A stretch of DNA of 64,000 bases from Sinotaia quadrata (GCA_028829895.1 CM054182.1:57680879-57744878); one strand, 5' to 3'; positions 36,981 through 50,721 are shown, counted from the first letter of the stretch. Numbers and translations are program-made. The notes: generated from the letters alone by a model not told the origin.

Positions 36981-38430
36981 AGAAATAATTAATTTTACTA
37001 CAGTATGTCGTTTGTAACGTCGGATTAATTGTATACTAAACGTCACGTAAAGAGCTCATGAAAAGAGGCGAAACTATAGTTGATAGGTTCAAATCATGCC
37101 AGCATATTTGTCGGAATGTTGCTATAGTAGCGCTGATGTTTCGTAACCAAGGAAGTTGAAATGGTGAGTGTTGCACATTTTTTCATATCATATCTATCGT
37201 GATGCACTTAAACATTTCAAGTCAATACGATATATTAACTTTATCAACTCTAAGTGATAATCTGTCCTTTGTATGGAGCGTCTCCGAAATTCTACATTCG
37301 GTTATTCTCAACATTATACCCCAAACTGAAAGAAACCTTATTTGCGAAACCAATAGTCTGTCATTATCGTTTTGAGATGAGACGTGCCATCATGACACTA
37401 TTTACCAACTAGGATCAACTGTGCGGCTGTCATTTATTTTTCGTAATTTTACAAACGCCTATGTCTTCTGACTTATCTCTTTGCGTTAGGATGTCAAAGC
37501 CATTTAGTGTCAAACTGGATGCTGCTCACAGCAAAATGAACTTTATACTATTGAGAGAGGAGTTGGACAGTCTTTGTCAAATGTACTGTTATTGTTTATT
37601 TTGTGTTAGAACGGTCTAGTCGGGGGATACCGCTGGCCGTCATGTCTCTCTATTCACCAGCTCTGTTGAAGTATACCAGATGCTGTGTGTTTTTGGTTCC
37701 ACATCGTCACAATCTTGCAAAAAGACTGATCGTCACCAAAATGTTTATCAGTTCAATTAAACTTTACTGCTTTCTTAAAATTTAGAGTGGTATTAAAATC
37801 TTCCATTATTCGGATGAGGCAAAACGTTTTCAGATGATGTGACTTGCTATATGTTCTGTATTATATCTGTTGGATTTGCATTCATTTTAAACTACACTTG
37901 ACATACATCTGTCATGTCTCCCGGTTTACTCTCTCGCCTACCTAGGGTAAGGTTGAATTTCAGCTACCAAAAAAAAAAACCACACAGTGCTAAAATTCTT
38001 CTTTCCTTTAGAAATAATTCTATTCAGTCAGTTTCTTTCAGTCTCGTTAAGTCAGATTTTTGGGGCAGGTTGCAGTCATACGCAGCCCATGGTTGGTCTG
38101 TTCTGAAGAGTGCGTGGTCGGCCTCAGCAAACTTTGGATAATACGAACTAGAATTAGAACTAGGAGATAATTGGAGGGGTGGATATTTGACTGTTTTTTT
38201 AAGAGCGAAGGCGGAACTAGTCGACAGGGAACTATTTGCTGTCTAGGTCTATGACTGCAAAAGCCGATTTTATATATTTTATTTCTTTGTGGCTATTTAT
38301 AGCGATTTAAGGAGAAACTGGTTTAGAAGATAGTGCTTGTTGTATCTTTTTCATTCAGGAGTCATTGGTATTGCTGGCAATGCTAGTCTAATTAAGAATT
38401 GCAGTATATAGTCATAATCATTATTTACAT
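36981..38430. other. anonymous non-coding DNA
   Basis: No gene is supported; short open frames only. Confidence 0.5.
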
Positions 38431-38640
38431 GCCAAATCGAGTTGGGATAGAGAGTTGGGTTAAAATAATTGCCAAACGTTGAAATATTAGGTTAGATTCC
38501 AAATCGTGTTGGGTTAGAGAGTAAATATTAAAATAATTGCCAAACGTTGAAATATTATGTTACACGCCAAATCGTGTTGGGTTATTTACCTAGTGAGTAA
38601 ATATTAAATTAAATACCAAACGTTGAAATTTTAGGTTACA
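38431..38640. repeat. 67-bp tandem repeat, 3 copies
   Basis: GCCAAATCGNGTTGGG at 38431, 38498 and 38566, each followed by GCCAAACGTTGAAATATTA or a variant. Confidence 0.88.
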
Positions 38641-39613
38641 ACTGGGGAATTTTCAACACGCAACCGAACATAGTTATTTCATGTTACAAACATTTAGTTT
38701 AAATTTAAAGCAAAATGAAATTTTAGAACACACAATTTTGTTTGCCCGAGTTTACAAATCCAATCATTTCAAGAAGTACGCGTTATTATAGGCAATGACA
38801 TATCTTTTACATCGTCTGGGGGTGGGGGTGGGGTAGGAGTTCAATTGTCCACTTGCCGCTCGTTGTAGTTGGCCCAAAATTCCTGTTTCTCGCGTATAAA
38901 TTTGCCGGGTGTTAGACTTGATCATTCGTTTCGAAAAGTAAAGCCGCAATTCCAAGTGAGGAAATCAAAGAACGAACAAGGGGAGCAATTCAATGCATTC
39001 AACAATAATTATACGTTCCTTCCACACCGTCCAAAACACCACTTACCATAGGAAGACGAGAAAATATCAGACAGTTTGCCTGGTTTCCATCGATACTGAT
39101 GATGGCGGTGCAGATTGCGTTACAAATGGCAGAGTCTCGTGTATACTGACAATCTTAATGCTCGAGCAACTACATCAGTTCTTGAAAGATAAGGAAATGT
39201 AGATTAAAGGTAAACACAAGCGCAAATAGGGGAAATTCAGAATAGTGGAATTAATAACAGATTTACCATAAGCGACGTTTTTCTCAAAACTATTTTAACG
39301 AGGTTTTCAATGTTCACAAAACATGTGTCTACACGTCCTTGCGGTAGACAAAGGCTTTACGTCACAAAAGGGATTCAAAGGGGCGCTTATAATGATGGTC
39401 GCGATGACTCGTAAAAACCGCTTATCTCCTAGTGCCTGGCGCTATTAAATGCATTTTTAAAAATATGTACCTAAAATAGCATATAAAAATGTCTTCAAAA
39501 CATTTCAATTCAAAGCAATGAGCCATTCTGTGTCATCATTGTTTGATCTATACTGAAGCGATCACATAGAGCGGATTGAGGTTTAGGTTTTTACTGCAGC
39601 GGTTGGTATATTT
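38641..39613. other. anonymous non-coding DNA
   Basis: No gene or repeat recognised. Confidence 0.5.
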
Positions 39614-39760
39614 TAAACACAGAGATTTTTGGCTGTAGAAATTATTTTTTTAAACACAAGAATTTGGACTGCAGTAATTAATTTTTAAACACAAGAATTT
39701 GGACTGCAGTAATTGTCTTTTAAGCATAAACTGGGATTTCTAGCGGCAGTAGATATTTTT
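39614..39760. repeat. 35-bp tandem repeat, 2-4 diverged copies
   Basis: TTTAAACACAAGAATTTGGA and CTGCAGTAATT recur at 39652 and 39687, with more diverged flanking units. Confidence 0.75.
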
Positions 39761-40345
39761 AAAATTAAGCTTAGATTTATTTTTGCAGTTGCGAATGGTT
39801 TGAATTTCATGTTTACATGCAGCTTGCTGCATTAGCTATTGCTGAGATTTTTCTCGCTAATGTGGTTTGAGTATCGTCATATGATGTAATGTGTGGTTTG
39901 ATTAAGTAAAATGTATTTCTCGATGTGTTTTATTTATATTTGAAATGCTTGTTAGTGATTTATTTCACAACAATTTAATTTCAAAAGAACAATCAGTCCC
40001 AATAAATATAATTTGACTTAAAGCAGCAAGCAATGAAAGCAACGATTTACGATTTATAAAAATTATTTCCCTTTTCAAGTAGACTGAAATAGTTTTATTT
40101 ACGTTTGAAATATACGTTAAAATTAGTAATATTTCCATTATTAATACCTTTACAAATATTTCAATAAAACTCCGATATAAATCATAGCATATGGAATGTT
40201 GTTGTTTATTTATTAAATTATAGTTTCTAATTTTTCTTTAACACAAATAGCGCAACCATGACTGTCGCATGAATAAATTTAAAGGAATTATTTCTCTTAC
40301 AATTCACCTAAACTTGGAAGACGCAATGCTTACATATTGACCAAG
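39761..40345. other. anonymous AT-rich DNA
   Basis: No gene or repeat recognised. Confidence 0.5.

Positions 40346-40426
<81 letters not shown>
40346..40426. repeat. (GT)n(GA)n microsatellite
   Basis: About 12 GT units joined to about 28 GA units, the same GT/GA arrangement as the tract near 3840. Confidence 0.95.
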
Positions 40427-40427
<1 letters not shown>

Positions 40428-40725
40428 AAAATAAAACTGTTATTAAAATTTGTTTTCATAAAAAAAAAATGAAACCAATTTAAAACATTAATCCGAAACG
40501 TGTGGGTGTGAAACACGCGTCCTTACTTATTAAAGTAACTACAAAGGTGATATTAACAATATACTTTTCTAAACTCAGTAATTTTTATAGTAACGCATAA
40601 CACAGGCCTAGCTGATTGTATTAGTCTTCCTTTTTGCGTCTTATTGTCCCAAAATTTTGTTAGTAGAAAACAAAATAAAATAGAGCAACAACAGCATCTA
40701 AAGATGATTAATTTTTTTATGTTCT

Positions 40726-40751
40726 TAATAATAATAATAATAATAATAATA
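40726..40751. repeat. (TAA)n microsatellite without an attached element
   Basis: About eight TAA units with no R4/Dong 3' end on either side, so an empty potential target site. Confidence 0.9.
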
Positions 40752-41046
40752 GCTTACCTTCGTAAATTATATTTTACAACAAAAATGCCAAAGCGTCAAT
40801 ACGTAGTCAGGCACGTGCATTGAAAGAAAGCGAGTATGTTTTAATATCTCTTTTCTTCATTTGTTTGCTTTGGCTTTTTTTTCTTCTTTTTAGGCACACT
40901 TCTTATCCTTAGGCTCCCTCGATTTTTTTTAGCCCAGTTAATCTTCACTCCATTTGTTTTAAGTCTCTTTGTAATTCGCGTTTACGTATTACATTATTTC
41001 AGTGATGAAATAGTTTGCACATTGACAGTAGTCTATTATTGATCTC

Positions 41047-41303
41047 TGTATATACTTCATACAGGGTTCTGAAACTATTTTTAGGGTTTTCATATATTGA
41101 CTATGATTTGTGTATATACTTCATACAGGGTTCTGAAACTATTTTTAGGGTTTTCATATATTGACTATGATTTGTGTATATACTTCATACAGGGTTCTGA
41201 AACTATTTTTATGGTTTTCATATATTGACTATGATTTGTGTATATACTTCATACAGGGTTCTGAAACTATTTTTATGGTTTTCATATATTGACTATGATT
41301 TGT
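41047..41303. repeat. 64-bp minisatellite, 4 copies
   Basis: TGTATATACTTCATACAGGG starts at 41047, 41111, 41175 and 41239. Units are almost identical; the last two share TTTTTATGG in place of TTTTTAGGG. Confidence 0.95.
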
Positions 41304-41399
41304 GTGTTTAGATACGAGTTTTTATCGTTGATTTCTTTACCTCTGAATAAATATTGTTTGCGTTACATATCATAGTGATGATGATGAAGAGGAGGAGAA

Positions 41400-41640
41400 G
41401 AATTATCGTGCAGAAGGGCGGGATCAAATCACCTAAAGGTCTACAATTCGACATCGTAAAAAGAAACGATGTTTCAAAGGAAAGATAACATGGTGATACT
41501 ACAATACCAAGAAAACATGGAGACTGAAGTCAAGTGCAAAGTTAAGAGAGAATATGAAAAGCCGGTTACACTAGTTCTGAAGTCCAAGTTAAATGGGACT
41601 AATAAAATACAAGCTCTCAATGCATACTCAGTACCTGTGG
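41400..41640 (+). pseudogene. R4/Dong retrotransposon copy 5 (internal fragment)
   Basis: Matches the reverse transcriptase thumb region of copy 3 (about 6635-6890): GGTCTACAATTCGACATCGT, AAAGTTAAGAGAGAATATGA and AAATACAAGCTCTCAATGCA. Both ends are missing and a block encoding GYKYLG is deleted or scrambled near 41480. Open from 41469 to 41684 in one frame, but truncated and not functional. Upstream lies a short GAT/GAG trinucleotide run (41375-41398). Confidence 0.88.
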
Positions 41641-42421
41641 CGCCAGACCTTTTGCTGATTTCGCACAAATGGGCTCGTCGTTAAATTTATAACCTGTCAA
41701 ATTGAATAAACAATACAATACTAAAAGTTTTAAGTGTACTTATTTATATTCTTACTTAGTGTGCCAATAGATTCAACCCAAAACGCAATTGTTTGTCCTT
41801 TTATAACAATTGATTGTCCATCTGTCAGATGGTTCCTATCGTTATATGCTCTTTATATCTAGATAGATAGATAGAAGTACCAAATGTGATCGCTGTAATT
41901 TGCACTGTATACGACAGTCACCAAGTACAGTTCGTTCATCATCAAACGACAAAAATGCATCGAAATAATCTTACAGCGACTCTAACGACATTAACTATCT
42001 TTCCTGGCTTCGCATAAATCTCTTATATGCAATTATCACATGAGAACGTTTCCATGGTTTTTATTTCTCGTATGACGCAAGGGAGTCGTCGGTTCTTTCT
42101 GAGTTTTATAGCACATCTCTTTAGGGACTATGATAAATAAACTTTGAAAAAGCGTATCAATTGCATTGAAGTATGCGTGTATGTATAGTAAAAGTGCATC
42201 ACGTACACTAAAGGATAATTGTACCTATAGAAAAGTGAATCAAAAATAATGTACCTGTGGGTTGGTAATTATAATTAAATTATCTTTGCATAATTGTTTT
42301 CGTCTGCATACATTTATGCCAGTTTGGATAACTATATATGTTTATTTCTTTTTATACGTCTAACGTTTTTATTAATGTATGTATTTTTTACACTTAGAAT
42401 GCATTCATGATTATACTATAC

Positions 42422-42423
<2 letters not shown>
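41641..42423. other. anonymous non-coding DNA
   Basis: No gene seen; a short (TAGA)n lies at 41860-41873. Confidence 0.5.
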
Positions 42424-42519
<96 letters not shown>

Positions 42520-42564
42520 CATAGATAGTGAGTGAGTGAGTGAGTGAGTGAGTGAGTGAGTGAG
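42424..42564. repeat. (GATA)n/(GAGT)n microsatellite
   Basis: About 26 GATA units followed directly by about 9 GAGT units. Confidence 0.96.
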
Positions 42565-43262
42565 TTATCCATATGATTGTAAGATTTCGAAGTATTTTAT
42601 CAAGAAAATAGCATCAAATATTTAAAATCGACTTACATAATCAAATTACTTTTTACTTTACTCCTCTTTACGATTCACACTCGGAGCAGTGGATAACAAA
42701 ACTTTTGTTTCTGTTAACAGACTCACTTCCTCTCTATGTGGATCTAGAAGTGAGTTTTCTAAAAGATGGACACTTAAAAATTTAGTTGAAACAAAAAATA
42801 TCCATTCTACACACGCAAACACCCCCTCTTGGGAGCCATGATGCGAGAAATAGGTTTCCACGATTCGAGCTTGTCCTGTCATGGTACTTAATATAACAAT
42901 GGTCCATCGAGAGCAAATGCACATGTTGCTTTTGTTTTATTTACTTTATCATTGATCCACTACATTCGTCAAACAAACAAACGGAACCGAGGAAATAGAA
43001 CATATGGAGTCGACAATGGCTCTTGGGAGTAGTTATGTCGATTTAGAGTTAACTTTTCTAGCGGTGTCGAAGAATAAAGAACCGATGTCAGTATACGTAT
43101 TCATAGGAGTTGGGGTGGGGGAAGACGTAAAACAACTGTTGTTGCCCGAAGTTTGTCGCAGGCGTACGGCTGCTGGGTTTGGAAGACCTGCAAGATACTG
43201 CAAACATCATCTGCTGTTGTGTCATGGTCTGTGACCACTATTCTGTAAGCATCTCGAGCGTC
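42565..43262. other. anonymous non-coding DNA
   Basis: Open frames at 42658-42924 (minus) and 43004-43234 (plus) have no recognisable domain and are not called. Confidence 0.45.
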
Positions 43263-43645
43263 AACAAATAGTGTGTAGTAATGCTTTTGCTGTAAATGCG
43301 TTACTTGGGCTAGTTTAAATCATTTGTGAGTAAAACCTAGTTAATATTTCGCTGGGTTAACAAATAGTGTGTAGTAATGCTTTTGCTGTAAATGCATTAC
43401 TTGGCTAGTTTAAATCATTTGTGAGTAAAACCTAGTTCATATTTAGGTGGGTGAACAAATAGTGTCGGGGATGTTTATGGCTGTGAAACGTTGCTTAAGG
43501 CTACTTTAAATCATTTGTGAGTAAAACCTAGTTCATAGTTTGTTGAGTTAACAAATAGTACCGAAATGTTTAAGCTGTAAATGCGTGTCTTAAAGCTAGT
43601 TTAAAGTATTTGTGAGTAAAATCTAACTCATATTTTGTTGTGGTC
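43263..43645. repeat. 96-bp minisatellite, 4 copies with decay gradient
   Basis: AACAAATAGT starts at 43263, 43359, 43454 and 43550. Units 1 and 2 are nearly identical; 3 and 4 are progressively diverged, keeping TTTGTGAGTAAAACCTAG. Confidence 0.92.
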
Positions 43646-44214
43646 TGAAGCTAGTTGAAACACTTTCCCGTTTTAAATAACTGAGGTCATCTGTGCGCTA
43701 AAACTAGTTTAATTGTGTGTTTGCATTAGAACTAGTTCAAATCAAATTTGCTTGCATTCAACAATCACATTCAATAGCAGTCTCTCGATTCTCGTGGTAC
43801 AAATTTTGAATGTATGATAAATGAAAATGTATATCTTCCTAAAATCCACGTCAACACACGTCGATCTCGCAAAAGAAATGTTGTGCATCTCGGAACTATT
43901 TTATTAGGGAAAAGGATAAAGAGTCCTCATTGGGTGGGTGAGTGGGGATGAAAGAGTGCCGGTAACGTAAGAGAGGAACGAGACCTAGGTCTTTTACTGA
44001 CCCCAAATTAGCAGTTTTTCTACACTTCAAAGGTTTTCACTGTCTGGATGATGCTTCGTCACGGTTTTATTCCTCACGCATTAGCACATCAGTAACAATT
44101 TTCTACTGGCTCGTTTTGCCAGTGACTAATTCACAGTATACGCTGCCACGATACCGAAATAGGGCAAATCTGCTGAGTAAACCATATATGGAAGGAGATC
44201 GCAATTAGAGACTA
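43646..44214. other. anonymous non-coding DNA
   Basis: No gene or array recognised beyond decayed AACTAGTT-containing words near 43660-43740. Confidence 0.5.
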
Positions 44215-44880
44215 CGCTGTTAGGGGAGAACACACAGGTACATAAGTACGCTTGTAGGAGAGCGCACATAATTACAAAGTACGCTTGTAGGAGAGCACAC
44301 ATAATTACAAAGTACGCTGGTAGGAGAGCACACATAATTACAGAGTTCACCGGTAGGGGAGCATACATAATTACAGAGTTTACTGGTAGGGGAGTATACA
44401 CAGGTTTAGAGTACGCTTGTAGGGGAGTTCACTGGTAGGGGAGTACACAATTTAAGAGTTCACTGATAGGGGAGTACTTACAGGTATAGAGTGCGCTGGT
44501 AAGGGAGTACTTACAGCTATAGAGTTCACTGGTAAGGGAGTAAACACAGCTATAGAGTTCACTGGTAAGGGAGTAAACACAGGTATAGAGTACCCTGGTA
44601 TTGGAATACACACCATTTAATAGTTCACTGGTGGTACCCACAGGTGTAGGAGTACACACAAGTATAGAATACTCTTTCAAGAGAGCACACACCAACTTAG
44701 AGTACGCTGGTAGGGGAGCACACAAAGGTGTAGAGTACGCTGGTTGGGGAGCACACACCAGTTTAGAATACACTGGAATGAGAGTACACACAAATGTACA
44801 ATACTCTGGTAGGAGAGCACACACAAGTTTAGAGTACGCTGATATGGGAGTACACACAGATGCAGAGTAAGCCGGTAGTG
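44215..44880. repeat. 33-bp minisatellite, about 20 diverged copies
   Basis: Core AGTACGCTGGTAGGGGAGCA followed by CACA and a variable end. The left third has tight repeats with CATAATTACA; the right part is more diverged. Multiples of 3 keep frames open on both strands (minus 44429-44857, plus 44601-44870); no known protein repeat. Confidence 0.93.
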
Positions 44881-45071
44881 AAGGTGCACATTTGTGAAAG
44901 CAAACGAGTAACCGTTATGGTAAAAGTACATATGATGTCGTCATACTTCCCTTTGTTGAAATTGTGTTTGTATTACGTGATCTAATCTGTGGTCAGGACA
45001 CACATTTAAATGTTATTACAATGGTTGACTCATTCTAATAAAATTTGGCAATGTGAATCGCTTGTCTTTAA

Positions 45072-45103
<32 letters not shown>
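45072..45103. repeat. (CA)n microsatellite
   Basis: About 15 CA units. Confidence 0.9.
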
Positions 45104-45107
<4 letters not shown>

Positions 45108-48100
45108 TATTTGACTGACGACCGGCAGCCTAAAATTAAATATCACTGAATGATATATATTTCCCAATGATAATATAATGAGTGGAGGGGTTGTTTCAGT
45201 TTTAATTTTCCGAATACATCATTATTTCGAAAGGACATAATAGTTTCGTTAGCTGTTTGTTTTTTTCTGGTCGGTAAAGATACGTCTATGGATAAGCTCG
45301 GCATAAGTAAAGAGTAACGATGGGTCGAACGTTGAAAACAATCAATTGTTTTGTCTTATATGAAAAGGGGAGTTGCCACCAAACGTAAGAAATAGTATGT
45401 GTTTCTTTTGTAAACTCCAAATAAGTCATGTTGGTAGTTGGAGATAATTCTGACTTTATAATATAGGGGAAAATATTTCCAGTGTTATACCATGTGTAAA
45501 AGTGTGTAGCACTTTAATACCTTCAAAACAGACAACAGCAAAGAATGGTTGCTATTTTTGCGGGGACGAATGCCATCAGAACTAATAAACCAAATTAAAT
45601 GTTCCAGTTGATATCAGTAATTCTTCAGACGCTTTCGACTGTAAGGAAACATGACACCAAGACTTGTCCCAGTGGAGTCTGATGACATTAAAATGTCACT
45701 AGCTGCATACGAGAAGAGAATACACGGCAAGAAGACATTTAAATATGTATGGTTGTCTGAGTAACAAAATGTGTTTAGCAACAATGGATTTAAAATATCA
45801 GCCATTATGACACAGGCCATTATCTTCCAGAAAACACTAAATTCTTAAAGTAATTATCCAAAATTTAAAAAATAGATGAAATTGAGATAGAATATAAAAC
45901 TAGGAATACATTCCTGTGTGTTACATTACAGAATAATCATTGCTGGACAAGATATATCATTATGTCAATATATCAGCTCAAATAAGAGTATTAACGTAAT
46001 TAAAACAGTCGGTAAACCAACTTGGGAAACCAATCTAAAAACTATGCTTAGCCTGCACCAAGGCTTCGTTAAGTAACGGTGCTGTACTCAGCTCCGTTAC
46101 TTCTAAATATTAGTAAAGCCCAGCTAACAATCAATCTATCATTCGTGTCAGATAACTAAAAATTATCTTTGGAATTCGACTGAATAACTCCAAAATCAGC
46201 ACTAAAGCCGAGAGTGGCTAGAAACCAGTACAATTAATTGTCAAAGAAAAGTTTGATGATGATGATTGCAAATCCATCAAATATTTACTGGAGTCTGAAA
46301 CAATGGAAAAGTAAAATATTTTAATTTTTTTTTCATTTTGACAAGGAACGGTTTTCCTGTTTATTCTAGCAGTAGGTCATGACATGCTGTCTGACTGGAT
46401 GACTGGAATTGTGACTCCATGATTGGGTAATTTTATTCTTTCTACGCCTATTATAGTTTTGCTCTTTCAAGAAGCACTGGCACTCCTGCTCACTCTTTTA
46501 GTAGTTACAAATGTATTATCTAAACACAGGTAATTATATTTTTATATTTATTCTAACTGCAGATTGTGTAACTTTCTCGTTCTGTGCAGGCCAACTATTA
46601 TAGCTCTTTGTTATTTCTTTTCTTTTCAAATAAAATGATTTCTCTGATTCATCTAACAGCAGCACAAGACACATTAAACTAGCGCAATTATATTTTTACC
46701 TTCTAACAGATTGCACTCCACCGAGCGTAATTTACAGTGTTTGATTTAGTGGTTTTATTCTGTCAGAACTAATTATATTTTTTTCTCTTTTCAAAGTGAA
46801 CTCGTTGCCCTGGTAATTCTAACAGTAGTTCAAGTGAAGTGAAGTGAAATGAGGAGCCTAAAGTCGATTAATAATAGTTTACTATATGAGAATGCCTTGT
46901 GCAGCTTTGTGTGAAACGAAAGATTTTTTTAAAAAAAAGATCTTTACTTTGCTGCAGACAAGTGCGGATTAATTTGAAACTCGAACAAATGTAAAATCTC
47001 TAGATAGATAGATAGATAAATAAACAGATGTGTTTGTCTTTCTGAAAGGTGATCTTACTGGGATGAAGAAATGAATGATATAGTTTATACAACATCATTA
47101 TAAAAATCAGTAAACTCTTGATAACGAAGCTGATGCCTTCTAACTCTCTTCCGTTCTCTGTCACTAAGGCAACTAGAAAACTGCTTCAGTAGAAGAGAAA
47201 AAAAATCATGTTGAAGATTGTTTGGTCTTCTTTTGTGTTGACGTCGTTTTGAAGATACCTGACATGTCTGAAATGTATAGATAAGGGACAATGGGTTGTA
47301 AGCGAAAGCTGTCGCAAACGTTTCTTGACTGATGTATTTAAGTAGTGCTATCATGTGTTATTACCACATTATATTTATCTCCATACTGAATACTGTTATG
47401 ATGATGTTATTATCTCATTACATTTATCGAAAAGGTTTATTGAAATTTTATTATATTTATCTCCACATGGAAAATCTTATTGTATGATATTTTTTATTTT
47501 GCTCTCTTATTCTTGGCACTTTCTTAGAATAATCTTTACTATGTTATAAATTAACTTTGACGTGCTATTTATGATTTGAATAAAAAATAATCGACTGATT
47601 TACTGTTTCCCAATTGTTCTGTTCGAACAGCTGCAATATGTTAATATGGTTGAAGTCGCTTTGCTCCTAATGTCGCCAGTTGTCATGACTGTGAACAGAT
47701 CCTGGCCTGCATGTAAAGGATTGTAAAGTAGGTGACCGCAATATCAACCATCTTGTAAATACAACAGGCAAAGCAGAATTAATGCCTGAAAACATTTTTT
47801 AAAAATCCGTTTTCACATCTTTCGCCTTTTCTTGAAATGCTCAAGCAATGTCTCGAACTTTTGACAAAGACATAGTCATCAACGGTTGCAAATTTTATGT
47901 GCAATGATTCGACTTTATCTAACGACACGGGTCTTATAATGTATTGTAAAGATGAGGTTCATTTTAAAATTCGTAACGATCTCATTCATAGCGATGATGA
48001 ATCATTGCGGCGTGAAACAAACTAAGTAAAAATTAAAAATATTTACTGACTGAACTTTTGTACCGAAGCCCTTATACTAACGAAGCATGAAAGGATAGTT

Positions 48101-48627
48101 ATTGTCCAATTAAGGACAGGAATTTACTTTTACAACGATATCTTCTGTACTGGATAATTTTATACTATATCTGGTATAGGGGCAATCGGGTTTTCGAAAT
48201 TTTACAGCCTGAATCCTAGAGCTTAAGACGATGACTGCTGCCATCTCAACATGGTTAAAGGCTAATTCTCAGACTTGAAGACATCACTTCTACACTAAGG
48301 ATATTTCAAAATCATTTATAGAAATATGTGGGCCCACATATGACGCAAGTGGCCACTTTCCAGTTCGTGTAACTTGGAACAAATCAACAGTAACATTTAC
48401 TAATTGTAACCATACAATGGTACCTATCGCTCCTAAAACAATCCTATTGATGTTTTTCTAACTGTTCTCATCAAACATGCAATTTTGGTACTATAATGGA
48501 TACAGATTAAAACCCAAGTCGGTCTTCTCAAAACATTTTAGATGCAATGAGAGACCAAGATAAGCTACAAAATAAAGGCATGACAGCTATAATGAGTATA
48601 GGAAGAAAAGAAAGCGTAAAATAAATT
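45104..48627. other. anonymous non-coding DNA
   Basis: No gene is supported. 46330-46850 holds degenerate, widely spaced repeats of AATTATATTTTT plus CTAACAG-like words, perhaps an old array. Confidence 0.45.
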
Positions 48628-48832
48628 ATTCGACAAGGTACTAAATATTTTACTAAATGAATGTTACATTTACTAAATATTTTACTAAATGAATTCGACA
48701 AGTTACTAAATATTTCACTAAATGAATTCGACAAGTTACTAAATATTTTACTAAACTAATTTGACATGTTACTATATATTTTACTAAATGAATTCGACAA
48801 GTTACTAAATATTTTACTAAATGAATTTGCAA
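48628..48832. repeat. 33-bp AT-rich minisatellite, about 6 copies
   Basis: GAATTCGACAAGTTACTAAA plus TATTTTACTAAAT, repeated with few changes. Confidence 0.93.
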
Positions 48833-48869
48833 CACTTTCATTACTTGGAAAGTTATCAAAAAGGTGACC

Positions 48870-49535
48870 AAATCATGTTATAACAATGATACATTGATTG
48901 CACTTGTTGCTTTTAACAATTACTTTCCCAATATTGTAGAACAATTACACATGCCAAAGCATTCTTGGCCAAATAATTCTTTCCTTCAAACGGCCATCTT
49001 AGCACAGCTTACAATTCGTTTAATTTCAGCTGCAGAAATTTTTAAGAATTTTTCAAATTTGAAAGCAAAACATTCCTCTGGATCACATTGAATCAATAAT
49101 AAAACTTGTGCAATTTGTTTTGCCACATATTTCTGACTCTTTAATCTGTCTGTAACTGGCGCATTGCCTTTAATCACTTCGTTTCTTAGTTTATGCATGT
49201 TAAAAATTCTGCTTTGACATATGGTGACAGCGAAATGATGGTAACTACAGACCAGTTTCTTTACTTCCTGCTGCATCCCAAGAAAGGAAAAATACATATC
49301 ATGTTCACCATCTTGTTGATTACAGTGAAAGTAAAGGACTTATTCGTGTACAATATTCCGTGTTTAGGAACACCACTTGTGTGGCACTGATCTATGTCGA
49401 ATGAATCAAGTCTGGTTGCAGAGTACAGACATCGTAATCTGTCAGTTCTGTCTTCATTGACCTTTAACAAGCTTTTGGTGTTGTCATCTGCTTCATACTT
49501 CTTGGTAAATTGCACTTTATGGTCTTGATTCAAGC
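48870..49535 (-). pseudogene. decayed coding-like sequence, unrecognised
   Basis: Two minus-strand open stretches (49533-49261 and 49297-48986) overlap in different frames and look like one former protein split by a frameshift near 49270-49297. Composition is protein-like rather than low complexity, with scattered Cys and His (for example DIDQCHTSGVPKHGI and IQCDPEECFAFKFEKFLK). Further open pieces continue in shifted frames below 48986. I do not recognise the family; a domesticated or dead transposon protein or a host pseudogene are both possible. No splice sites or poly-A signal tie it to a gene. Confidence 0.35.
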
Positions 49536-49679
49536 ACGTTTGATCTTTCCAACCGTATATTTACAACAGTACTCCAACCGTCTGCATCAACGGTTCACTG
49601 TCCTCGTTCAGGTCCTGGGAGTTGGTATCCCTCAAAGTTCAATTCTTGGGACACTTCGTTCTAACAGTCTTATTGCTAT

Positions 49680-49800
49680 CAACATTGTTAATATTATCAT
49701 CATTACTAGTAGTCGTAGCAGTACTAGTAGTAAAATTAGTAATAGAAGTAGTAATAGAAGTAGTAATAGTAATTGTAGGAAAAGTAGTTGTGACAGAAAT
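49680..49800. repeat. imperfect (AGT)n trinucleotide region
   Basis: AGTAGTAATAGAAGTAGTAA-type words over about 110 bp; related AGT-rich patches continue at 50080-50350. Confidence 0.75.
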
Positions 49801-50389
49801 ACTTTCGTCTCTCTTCTCCTTTCTCATGCCTTCTCTTCTTTCCCTCTTATTTTCCATCTCTCTTCTTTTTCTCTTATTTTCCATTTCTCTTTTTTAAAAT
49901 CTATTTTGATCTCTATATTTATCTATTTATCTATTCTTCTCACTTTGTATCTCATTGCTTCTGTGTGTGCTATGTTTCATTAATATTAGTATCGTTTACG
50001 TTATTTGTGTTGGTGGTGGCGGTGTCGAGCAGAATAGAACATTGCTAATGATAAAAGAAACAGTGCTAGAAGCAAGGTAATATTAGTAGTGGTAACAGCA
50101 ATTAACAGAGAGCAACAGTAAAGCGACTTTAGAAGTAGCTGTAAAAGCTGTAGTGACAAAGCAGTAAAGCGAATTTAGGAGTACCTGTAAAAGCTGTAGT
50201 GGTACCAGTAAGTAACAATAGCAGTAGTGCAGTAGTAGTAGAAATAAATGACGTAGTTGTGGTAGTAGCTGCAGTTTCAAGTATTTAGTAGTAATAAAAA
50301 GCAGCAGTACAGTAGTAGAAGTAGTTGAAATTCGGTTATAGTAACAATAAAAGTAGAAGTGGCAATATAGTAGTAATCTCATCTCGTTT

Positions 50390-50721
50390 CTTTATTTACT
50401 CTCCTCATCTCTATTCTCTCTTCATCTTTATTTTCTCACCTCATATCTTTCCTCTCTCTTCATCTTATTCTCTCTCCTCTCTCTCCTCATCTCTTTCATC
50501 TCTCCTCTTCTCTTTTCTCTCTCATCTCTGTCATCTCTCCTCTTCTCTGTTCTCTCTCCTCTCCATTCTCTCTCCTCTCTCCTCATCTCTTTTATCTCTC
50601 CTCATCAATATTCTCTGTCATCTTTATTCGCTCCTCATCTTTATTATCTCTATTTATCTTTATTCTCTTTCCTCATCTCTCATTATCTATATTTTCTCTC
50701 CTCATATCTATTATCTCTCAA
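50390..50721. repeat. polypyrimidine (CTCATCTCT-type) tract
   Basis: About 330 bp nearly all C and T on the plus strand, with recurring CTCTCCTCATCTC words. The inverted-repeat element begins exactly at its right end. Confidence 0.85.

Noticed and set aside
37060..37110. GGTTCAAATC, similar to a tRNA B box
   Set aside because: No A box at the right distance and no cloverleaf stems.
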